DNA from: Allofrancisella inopinata
GTDB taxonomy: Bacteria > Pseudomonadota > Gammaproteobacteria > Francisellales > Francisellaceae
Reading direction: 5' to 3'
Assembly: GCF_012222965.1 (NCBI RefSeq)
Contig: NZ_CP038241.1
Coordinates: 1,674,001-1,738,000 of the forward strand
DNA: 64,000 nucleotides
Shown here in pieces: positions 57,593 to 64,000 of this stretch. Made by a program: the position numbers and the translations under genes. The first letter of the stretch is position 1. Each line of letters opens with the position of its first letter. Under the pieces are notes generated by a model, which was not told the origin of the DNA, searched no databases, and saw only the letters and a list, made by a program, of their open reading frames with translations.

Positions 57593-58516
57593 ATGGAAAA
57601 GAATATTTCTAACGAGATGTTAGAAGAACTTGCAAAAACGTATATTAAAGATGTTAAAAGTAAGAGAAGATGGCGGCTATTTGTACGAAGCGTAATAGTT
57701 TTGTTAGGAATAATTATTATAGTGCCTAACTTGTTTTTTTCAACAAAGGAGCTAGGGCCTCATGTGGCATTGGTCAAAGTTGACGGTATAATAGCAGCTG
57801 ACTCCCAAGCAAATGCTCAAAGAATAAACAAAAGTTTGGATAATGCTTATAAAAATAAGTTTACAAAAGCCATAATTGTAGAAATAAACAGTCCAGGAGG
57901 CTCACCGGTACAGTCTGATGAAATATACTCACATATGAAATATCTTCAAAAAAAATACCCTTCAATCCCAATGTATGCGGTGTGTACAGATGTATGTGCT
58001 AGCGGAGGATATTATATAGCAGTAGGAGCAAAAGAGATTTATGTCAATAAAATGACTATCACAGGTTCAATAGGGGTAATAGGAAGTAGTTTTGGTTTTA
58101 CTGGTTTAATAGATAAACTAGGTATAGAACGAAGAATATATATATCTGGAAAAAATAAAAACTTCTTAGATCCATTTTCTCCACAAAAACCAAATCAAGT
58201 AGAGGATTATCAACAACTTTTAGATCAAAGCCACCAAGTATTTATAGATGCAGTTTTAAAATCAAGAGGAGATAGGTTAAAAGATAAATCTAATGAAACA
58301 ACTTTCTCTGGGCAACCATTTAGTGGTATAGAAGCTAAAAAAATAGGTCTAGTAGATGGTTTTGCATCTATAGACCAATTAATGTACGAAAAACTACATG
58401 GCATGGAGATGATCGACTATACTCAACCTTTAGATTTCTTAACGAAAGTATCAAGCAAGTTAACTAATGGTGTTTATTATAAAGCATTGTTAGAGAATAG
58501 CTTTAGTTTGAAATAA
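57593..58516 (+). CDS. sppA: Signal peptide peptidase SppA-type serine protease (S49)
   Basis: This 307-residue inner-membrane protease has a cytoplasmic N-terminus, one helix (about 31-48) and a periplasmic S49 domain. The nucleophile Ser137 lies in CASGGYYIA and the catalytic Lys is Lys187 or Lys189 in YISGKNKNFLDPF; EINSPGGSP and ITGSIGVIG are also diagnostic. It is the short form (single S49 domain), unlike the double-domain E. coli SppA. The OmpH-like gene follows, but with its own promoter. Confidence 0.92.
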   Translation: MEKNISNEMLEELAKTYIKDVKSKRRWRLFVRSVIVLLGIIIIVPNLFFSTKELGPHVALVKVDGIIAADSQANAQRINKSLDNAYKNKFTKAIIVEINSPGGSPVQSDEIYSHMKYLQKKYPSIPMYAVCTDVCASGGYYIAVGAKEIYVNKMTITGSIGVIGSSFGFTGLIDKLGIERRIYISGKNKNFLDPFSPQKPNQVEDYQQLLDQSHQVFIDAVLKSRGDRLKDKSNETTFSGQPFSGIEAKKIGLVDGFASIDQLMYEKLHGMEMIDYTQPLDFLTKVSSKLTNGVYYKALLENSFSLK

Positions 58517-58529
58517 AATATTTAAAACA

Positions 58530-58558
58530 TTGAAACGTTGTTTAACCAGGATTATAAT
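58530..58558 (+). promoter_or_regulatory. Strong sigma-70 promoter for the OmpH-like gene
   Basis: TTGAAA (58530-58535), a 17-base spacer and TATAAT (58553-58558) match the consensus closely, about 50 bases before the ATG at 58614. Confidence 0.65.
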
Positions 58559-58613
58559 CGATAGACATAATGATTTAAGTTTCAAACTAAAAAACTAATA
58601 AGGAAAGATAGTT

Positions 58614-59153
58614 ATGAAAAAAACAATTATTGGTGCAGCAATTGCAGGTAGTTTAATGTTCTCAGCTACTACAGCCATGGCTGGTGGGGTTGGTTTTGCT
58701 AATGTGCAAGATATCTTTGAAACATCTCCACTTGGTAAGGCAAAAGTTACCGCTGACGAGAAAAAATTAAAACCTCAAATGGATGAGCTTAAACAGAATA
58801 TCACAGCTTTACAAGATAAAGTAAACTCTTACACAGAGGAGAAAGATCAAGTAGAGTTTGATGAAGCAAAAGGCGACACTAAAGATGCAGAAAGTGCAGA
58901 TCAGCAAGAAAATGCTGATAAGCAACAAGCACAAGTTGATCTACAAAAAGCAATGAAAGAGTACCAAAATCTTATGGCTCAGGTCCAAAAAATGGCTTCT
59001 GATGACGCTGATGCTTTCAAAGATGCTCTAACTAAAGCTTCTGCAGAAGTTGCTAAAGATAAACAATTAGATGCAATCTTACCAGCAGAGATGAGTTTGT
59101 ATAACGTTGATAGTATAGATGTGACTAAAGAAGTAATTGCAAAAATGCAATAA
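58614..59153 (+). CDS. OmpH/Skp-family periplasmic protein, acidic
   Basis: This 179-residue exported protein has a signal peptide ending AMA (residues 21-23). The mature start GGVGFANVQDIFETSP and long coiled-coil-forming helices (about 45-140) match the OmpH/Skp periplasmic chaperone family. By my count, the mature part has about 32 Asp/Glu, 20 Lys and no Arg, so it is acidic; E. coli Skp is basic. It is not next to bamA/lpxD as skp is in E. coli. AAGGAAAG precedes the ATG, and a near-consensus promoter suggests high expression. A chaperone role is inferred. Confidence 0.82.
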   Translation: MKKTIIGAAIAGSLMFSATTAMAGGVGFANVQDIFETSPLGKAKVTADEKKLKPQMDELKQNITALQDKVNSYTEEKDQVEFDEAKGDTKDAESADQQENADKQQAQVDLQKAMKEYQNLMAQVQKMASDDADAFKDALTKASAEVAKDKQLDAILPAEMSLYNVDSIDVTKEVIAKMQ

Positions 59154-59175
59154 ATTTTCTATTTTTCAGTTAGAA

Positions 59176-59244
59176 TATAATTCTTTAAAACCTGTCATAT
59201 ACTCAGGGCAATATTATCTGATGATGTATGACTAAAGAATTATA
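59176..59244 (+). other. Long imperfect hairpin between the OmpH-like gene and nhaA
   Basis: TATAATTCTTTA (59176-59187) pairs with TAAAGAATTATA (59233-59244). Inside, GTCATA (59194-59199) pairs with TATGAC (59227-59232) and CAG (59204-59206) with CTG (59218-59220). A 6-base bulge interrupts one side only. It is followed by CTTTTTGC and later T-rich sequence. It could be the terminator of the OmpH-like gene or a leader structure for nhaA. Confidence 0.5.
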
Positions 59245-59409
59245 CTTTTTGCTATATTTTTTGTCTCCATTACCCTTTATCATCACTTAACATTATTTTA
59301 TTTGTTATACCAAAAGCTATATCAACAAAAGGTTTTCTCCTTTAGCAGTAGAATTATATCCTAAGCTATTAGATAATAAACTTATCTAGAATGATTCTTA
59401 AGAAGAAAT

Positions 59410-60582
59410 ATGAGCATATCCTCAAATAAACAAGAAATTATCGGTGGCTTAATTCTTTTTACTGCGGCTATAGCAGCTATTGTAGTAAACAATACACCAT
59501 TATCTTTGTATTACGGTATGCTTGAAACTGTAAATGCTAAAATAGGCATAGGTCATTTAATCATAGATAAAAACTTAATACACTGGGTAAATGATGGTCT
59601 AATGGCTATCTACTTCCTTTACGTTGGCCTAGAAATAAAAAGAGAAGCTGTGGTTGGAGCTTTATCAAAACCAACAAATGTAATTGTACCAGCAACAGCA
59701 GCTTTTTTAGGCTTACTAATCCCTTCTTTTATATATCTTCTTATAAACATAAATTACCCTAATTTTATAGCTGGCTGGGCCATTCCATCAGCGACAGATA
59801 TAGCCTTTACACTTGGTATTCTGGCTTTGCTTGGCTCTAGAATATCATCTACCCTTAAATTACTAGTTGTAACTATCGCTATTTTTGATGATATTGCTGC
59901 AATTATTATTATCGCTATATTTTATACAACTAGTCTCTCTGTACCTTCATTACTTTTAGGGACAATGTTTATTGGGTTGATGTTTATTTGTAATCTTATA
60001 TTCAAGGTTAAAAGAATTTCTTTATATGTTGTAATTGGGTTTTTTGCTTGGGCTTGTACTATTAAGTCAGGTGTACATGCTACTTTAGCAGGCTTTGCAA
60101 CTGCAATGTGTATTCCTTTTGAAAATAAAAGAGATAAAGAATCTCCTATTAGGTTTATGGAAGAATCATTACAACCTTGGGTTGTGTATTTTATACTGCC
60201 AGTATTTGCTTTTGCTAATGCGGGTATTAATTTTTCTGGTTTTAATTTTTCAATGTTTTTTGAGCCTATAACTTTGGGTATTATTTTAGGCTTATTTATT
60301 GGTAAACAGTTAGGCATATTCACAGTGTTATTTATCTTTAAAAAAACTAGATTTTTTCCTATGTCTAAGAATTTATCAAATGCTCAACTATATGGAATAG
60401 GCTTAGTATGTGGTATAGGTTTCACAATGAGTTTATTTATAGGCACACTTGCTTTTGATAGCAATCGAACTTTAAACCTTGTCAAGCTAGGTGTATTAAC
60501 TGGTTCTGTATTGTCTGGAATATTTGGGTATATTATATTAAGACTAGTTACCTACAAACCTAGTAAAAGCATTTCTAACTAA
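59410..60582 (+). CDS. nhaA: Na+/H+ antiporter NhaA
   Basis: This 390-residue 12-helix antiporter exports Na+ in exchange for protons. The Na+-binding aspartates are Asp160 and Asp161 (AIFDDIAA), with Asp130 (ATDIAF) corresponding to the third essential acid. VGLEIKREA and [15 protein letters not shown] are also family signatures. Length is that of E. coli NhaA (388). The 256-base upstream gap contains the hairpin noted separately. Confidence 0.96.
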   Translation: MSISSNKQEIIGGLILFTAAIAAIVVNNTPLSLYYGMLETVNAKIGIGHLIIDKNLIHWVNDGLMAIYFLYVGLEIKREAVVGALSKPTNVIVPATAAFLGLLIPSFIYLLININYPNFIAGWAIPSATDIAFTLGILALLGSRISSTLKLLVVTIAIFDDIAAIIIIAIFYTTSLSVPSLLLGTMFIGLMFICNLIFKVKRISLYVVIGFFAWACTIKSGVHATLAGFATAMCIPFENKRDKESPIRFMEESLQPWVVYFILPVFAFANAGINFSGFNFSMFFEPITLGIILGLFIGKQLGIFTVLFIFKKTRFFPMSKNLSNAQLYGIGLVCGIGFTMSLFIGTLAFDSNRTLNLVKLGVLTGSVLSGIFGYIILRLVTYKPSKSISN

Positions 60583-60640
60583 AATCAATTTATATTTTGA
60601 GCTATAATATAGTATTAAATATTTTTTAGTAACATGTTAT

Positions 60641-61360
60641 ATGCTTATAAAAAGCTCTTCTCAAGAGTTACGAAATAAATTCTGTTTAATGAGTTGGAAC
60701 ACTTTTAAAATAGATTATAAAAACCCTCAAGCATTCAGGTCTTACATAACTAATATACACTCTGAGCATAATGTAGATATTTTCTGCTTACAAGAGGCTG
60801 TACACCATGACGATACAGTATTTCCAATAGAAAATTTTAATATAAATTTTGCGTCAAATATTATCCTAAAAAACCATAATTATGGAGTGGCTACTGTAAG
60901 TCATTATCCTGTAGATAAAAATATTAAGATTCTCACTACACATCGCGAGTCTGTTATAAAAACACATAAAGCATCTTTAATAAGTCATATAAAAATTAAC
61001 GATAAAAAAATAGTTGTGGTAAATATTCACGCTATAAATTTTAAAAGTAATAAGGTTTATGAGTATGAGTTTGAAAAAATAAAAGAGATTATTGATCCAG
61101 TAAAGTATAAAAACCCTATTATAATAGCAGGTGACTTTAATACTTGGAATAGAAAAAGAGTAAAGCTAATAAAAGATTTTTGTCGAGAATTCAAGTTTAG
61201 AATAGCTTTTTTAGATGAACCAGACCTAGTTAAATCTTTCCAAAAGAATCATCTAGATTTTATTCTCTATCGGGGTCTAAAACTAGATAAAGCTTGTGTT
61301 TTAGATTGTAAAAAGATATCTGATCATAACCCAATAGTTGCTGAGTTTATTCTAGAGTAG
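60641..61360 (+). CDS. Endonuclease/exonuclease/phosphatase family protein
   Basis: This 239-residue protein has the EEP fold. MSWNTFKID (Asn), IFCLQEAVH (metal-binding Glu), VVNIHAINF, IIAGDFNTWN (Asp/Asn) and C-terminal KKISDHNPIVAEF (Asp-His) give the complete active-site set of Mg-dependent phosphoesterases. Members act on DNA, inositol phosphates or sphingomyelin, so the substrate is open. No signal peptide is evident. There is no strong ribosome site, so the start is not certain. It is downstream of nhaA by 58 bases. Confidence 0.83.
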   Translation: MLIKSSSQELRNKFCLMSWNTFKIDYKNPQAFRSYITNIHSEHNVDIFCLQEAVHHDDTVFPIENFNINFASNIILKNHNYGVATVSHYPVDKNIKILTTHRESVIKTHKASLISHIKINDKKIVVVNIHAINFKSNKVYEYEFEKIKEIIDPVKYKNPIIIAGDFNTWNRKRVKLIKDFCREFKFRIAFLDEPDLVKSFQKNHLDFILYRGLKLDKACVLDCKKISDHNPIVAEFILE

Positions 61361-61442
61361 AAAAGTCTGTTGATTTAATAATAAATACCTATGGAATACT
61401 ATACAATCCATCATCTTCGTAATTGACACGGGGCCTTTTAAC

Positions 61443-62183
61443 TTAACCACCAAAAGACTTTGTTTTAGTGTTTATAATTTCATAACATTTATCTGTTAAC
61501 TCTGATACATTATATGCTTTAGGGTCTATAGCAGGCTCAAAAGACATTCTAGCAATTCCAGGTTTTATAAAGTCACCTTTTTTACGACCAAAATAAATCC
61601 CGAAATTATGTGCTACTGGTATTATGGGAGTCTTGGTTACTGTTGCAAGTTTTATAGCTGAACGTTGAAACTTAGGGTACTCACCTACAGGGACTCTAGT
61701 ACCTTCAGGGAAAATTATTATACTTAAACCTTTATTTTTTATCCTGTCTTTTCCCTCTTCAATAACTTTTTTCATAGATGAGATGCCCTTATCTCTATCT
61801 ATCCCTATTGCTTCAGCAAACTCATTTGTTTTACCAAATATAGGTTTTTCTAATAATTCTTGCTTCATAACAAAACAACATTTTCTAACCAACCCATAAA
61901 AAACAAAAGTTTCAAGCATCGATTGGTGTTTTGAGATATATATACAAGGAGTATTAGGAATATTTTCCTTGCCATCAATCTTTACATATATCTGTAAAAT
62001 AATTAAAACTCCTAGCCTATACAAACATGACCATAACCAACATACAAAAAGCCTAACTTTCAAAGAAAATCCTAGTACACCAACTGTATTCATCAAAATA
62101 CAACAGAACATAAGTACTATATATGCATATACTTTAAAAATTTGCATCCTCATCACTAATAAAGGATAGAGTATTTTTTTCAT
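61443..62183 (-). CDS. 1-acyl-sn-glycerol-3-phosphate acyltransferase-like protein (PlsC family), copy 2
   Basis: This 246-residue membrane acyltransferase has an N-terminal hydrophobic region. Motif I SKHQSMLET (HX4E form, about residues 88-96), motif III FPEGTRVPVGEY and motif IV IIPVAHNFGIYFGRKKGDF fit the PlsC/AGPAT family, which makes phosphatidic acid. It is strongly similar to its upstream neighbour (62198-62950), 14 bases away, indicating a tandem duplication. Acceptor lipid not predictable. Confidence 0.85.
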   Translation of the reverse strand: MKKILYPLLVMRMQIFKVYAYIVLMFCCILMNTVGVLGFSLKVRLFVCWLWSCLYRLGVLIILQIYVKIDGKENIPNTPCIYISKHQSMLETFVFYGLVRKCCFVMKQELLEKPIFGKTNEFAEAIGIDRDKGISSMKKVIEEGKDRIKNKGLSIIIFPEGTRVPVGEYPKFQRSAIKLATVTKTPIIPVAHNFGIYFGRKKGDFIKPGIARMSFEPAIDPKAYNVSELTDKCYEIINTKTKSFGG

Positions 62184-62197
62184 ATAATAACCCTTAG

Positions 62198-62950
62198 TTA
62201 ACCATTAAATTCTTTTGTTTTTTCATTAATAATTTTATGGCAAAGGCTTGTTAGCTCTTTTGAATCATAATCATTAGGGTCTATTCTTTTACCAAAATCC
62301 ATCCTAGCTATACCCGGTTTAATAACTTCTGACCAACTTTTTGGGAAAAACCTACCAAAATTATGTGCTACTGGTATTATAAAAACATTTGCATCAGATG
62401 CCAGTTTCATAGCTGAACGTTGAAATTCTGGATACTCTCCTACTTTAACTCTTGTGCCTTCAGGAAAAATAACAACATTTATTCCATTTGCTAAGCTTTC
62501 TTTACCTTCTGTAACAACCTTTTTTAAAGATTCTCTAGGCTTATCTCTGTCTATAGCTATACTTCCTAAATTTTTCATAGCGGAACCAAATATAGGAGCA
62601 TCAAAAAGTTCTTTTTTCATTATAAAGTGACATTTACCAATAAGTCCATAAAACATAAATGTCTCAAGCATAGACTGGTGTTTTGAGACGTAAATGCAAG
62701 AATAATCTCTATCTATATTAGCTCTACCTGTAACTTTTATAAAAACTTGTAAAAATATTAACATTCCTATCCAATAAAGATATGTCCAAACATAACATAC
62801 AGCCATTCTCCAAGATAAGGGTAACTTTAAAAAAGCGAAAATATTTATAAGAATACTGCAACCACCAATTACAGCAAAAGAGTAAAGCTGAAAAGCAGTC
62901 ATTCTTGACCACATTAAAATATTCCAAATCTTTTTTAGAAAAGATTTCAT
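62198..62950 (-). CDS. plsC: 1-acyl-sn-glycerol-3-phosphate acyltransferase-like protein (PlsC family), copy 1
   Basis: This 250-residue membrane acyltransferase has the same layout as the adjacent copy. Hydrophobic N-terminal region, motif I SKHQSMLETF (HX4E), motif III FPEGTRVKVGEYPEFQRSAMK and motif IV IPVAHNFGRFFP are visible. The symbol is given for the family; which of the two paralogues is the main PlsC is not decidable here. It is the first gene of the pair and is preceded by GGAGA. Confidence 0.85.
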   Translation of the reverse strand: MKSFLKKIWNILMWSRMTAFQLYSFAVIGGCSILINIFAFLKLPLSWRMAVCYVWTYLYWIGMLIFLQVFIKVTGRANIDRDYSCIYVSKHQSMLETFMFYGLIGKCHFIMKKELFDAPIFGSAMKNLGSIAIDRDKPRESLKKVVTEGKESLANGINVVIFPEGTRVKVGEYPEFQRSAMKLASDANVFIIPVAHNFGRFFPKSWSEVIKPGIARMDFGKRIDPNDYDSKELTSLCHKIINEKTKEFNG

Positions 62951-63239
62951 CTACCTGTCTCCATAAATATAGATGTTAAATACATAAGCTATATAATATT
63001 AGCCTTCTTCCTTAAAATGAATGCTACGAATAAAGTCGATATATGCTGAACTTGTTTCAGTATCGTAACATGACAACATTTTTACAGGCTAGTTATATTA
63101 AACGATAATTACCCAAAATAATCAGTTTTCTTGAGTACTTATTATACACTTTTTTGTGGAATATTTTTTGATAAAATTGCTTCTAATATCAAATAACTAC
63201 AATAACACCTAAGATAGAAAGAGGCCTTTATCGATAAAT

Positions 63240-63563
63240 TTATCTCTCTAAATATTTTAATTTATCTGTTACCGATGCCCAATTATCAGCATCTTCGCAA
63301 GGCTCACATTTTTCTACTATATTTGGCCATAAATTTGCTAATTCTTTATTTAAATCTAGCATTTGCTCTTCTTTTTCACTAAGATCATCACTAGACTTGA
63401 TTGCACTAACAGGACATTCTGGTTCACATAAAGCACAGTCAATACACTCATCTGGATTTATAACCAACATATTTGGTCCCTCATAGAAGCAATCTACTGG
63501 ACAAACCTCAACACAATCACCATATTTACATTTTATGCAGCTTTCTGTTACTACAAACGGCAT
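63240..63563 (-). CDS. fdxA: 7Fe ferredoxin FdxA ([3Fe-4S][4Fe-4S])
   Basis: This 107-residue ferredoxin has two cluster motifs near the N-terminus: [18 protein letters not shown] (residues 9-26) and [12 protein letters not shown] (about 40-51). The first motif lacks the CX2CX2C spacing, as in 7Fe ferredoxins. The C-terminal tail (LANLWPNI, and WASVTDK) matches the FdxA type. It is cytosolic, with electron-carrier role. A short region of about 290 bases before it (62951-63239) shows no feature I can support beyond ordinary AT-rich sequence. Confidence 0.93.
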   Translation of the reverse strand: MPFVVTESCIKCKYGDCVEVCPVDCFYEGPNMLVINPDECIDCALCEPECPVSAIKSSDDLSEKEEQMLDLNKELANLWPNIVEKCEPCEDADNWASVTDKLKYLER

Positions 63564-63760
63564 TTTTAAATCCTTTATTTTTTCTGCGTTTTAAAAGAAA
63601 CCCCAAAATTATACCATAGAAAATAAAAAGGTAAATGTTCTATTACTACGAATTAAAACCACCTAATAGAATAAAAAGTTATTTAAAATTAGCAATTTTG
63701 ATGATTTATGGTAGTATAAGCTCAACAAAAACAAGCCAAAAATATACTTAATATAGAATT

Positions 63761-64000
63761 ATGAAAGCAGCGTTTAACCCAAAAAAACTTATATCTATAA
63801 CTACTATTTCTGTAGCTATACTTTTTTTAGTTATATACTTTATATCTATTTTTAATGGTCATAACACTATATGTAATCCTTTTATTTCTGGATGCTCAGA
63901 TATAACTCACGCGGGTTTTTATCCACTTGAATCGTACATGTTAAAAGCTATTTTAATACCTACAGCAACACTTATGGCTATTATTTTCTTTTTTATAAAA
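63761..64000 (+). CDS. Membrane protein of unknown family, partial (5' end only)
   Basis: An ATG at 63761 opens an uninterrupted frame of 80 codons to the right edge. The translated part has a hydrophobic helix (about residues 10-30), then a loop CNPFISGCSDITHAGFYPLE, then the start of a second helix. The CNPF-x2-GC-x2-I motif resembles an uncharacterised membrane-protein family. The rest is outside the window. No clear ribosome site precedes it. Confidence 0.7.
   Translation, partial: MKAAFNPKKLISITTISVAILFLVIYFISIFNGHNTICNPFISGCSDITHAGFYPLESYMLKAILIPTATLMAIIFFFIK

Noticed and set aside
62951-63239. Possible small gene or RNA between plsC and fdxA
   Set aside because: No start with ribosome site, no stable hairpin and no recognisable RNA motif; only a short CTGAA/TTCAG repeat.

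Overview
The window looks like a chromosomal segment of a Francisella species (Gammaproteobacteria, Thiotrichales). Base composition is strongly AT-rich, codon use is uniform, and gene density is high with short spacers. The gene content and order fit that genus: gltA divergent from sdhCDAB-sucAB, sodB next to a CGFS glutaredoxin and a large GH18-type protein, a cyoABCDE operon, and a MoxR/BatABD-type operon. I cannot name the species from the sequence alone. I see no insertion sequence, prophage or CRISPR array; most of the window is core genome.

Layout. 1-6666 (minus) is an envelope/stress operon, moxR > DUF58 > DUF4381 > VWA > VWA > TPR > BatD-like, with overlapping genes. Its TPR gene holds a 30-unit 9-bp tandem repeat and a perfect 48-bp in-frame duplication. 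6832-7962 is an unrecognised gene with a His/Cys pattern resembling clan CD (caspase-fold) peptidases. 8237-11906 (plus) holds a lipoprotein, pdxY, a small radical-SAM-like protein, a stand-alone lpxD and a PACE-type membrane protein. 11896-16660 (minus) is cyoABCDE, encoding the bo-type quinol oxidase and heme O synthase. 16859-19946 (minus) is apt, glmM, tpiA, secG and tRNA-Leu(GAG). 19979-27570 (minus) is sdhCDAB-sucAB, with gltA divergent at 27907, so most of the TCA cycle sits together.

29255-34774 holds an AmpG-like permease, sodB, a monothiol glutaredoxin and a 979-residue protein with two GH18-like domains that both lack the catalytic glutamate, followed by three C-terminal binding modules. 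35081-38544 (minus) is prfB (with the classical +1 programmed frameshift), lysS and a methyltransferase. 38746-42566 holds a nitroreductase, a LysR-like regulator, an unrecognised 485-residue protein and a cytochrome b561. 42640-47818 (minus) is a Pit phosphate transporter with its DUF47 partner, and a 5-oxoproline utilisation set (MFS transporter, pxpB, pxpA, pxpC). 47951-51982 holds a tandem UspA protein, lepA and mnmA.

52016-57112 (minus) is an orphan lipoprotein and the riboflavin operon ribD-ribE-ribBA-ribH, with def attached downstream and an FMN riboswitch upstream. 57146-64000 holds a 2Fe-2S ferredoxin, an SppA-type protease, an unusually acidic OmpH/Skp-like protein, nhaA, an EEP-family hydrolase, two tandem PlsC-type acyltransferases, a 7Fe ferredoxin and the start of a membrane protein that runs off the right edge.

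The most interesting items are the caspase-like-motif protein (6832-7962), the repeat architecture of the TPR gene, the apparently non-catalytic double GH18 protein, the radical-SAM-like protein with a CX4CX2C motif, and several unassigned palindromic elements in intergenic regions.
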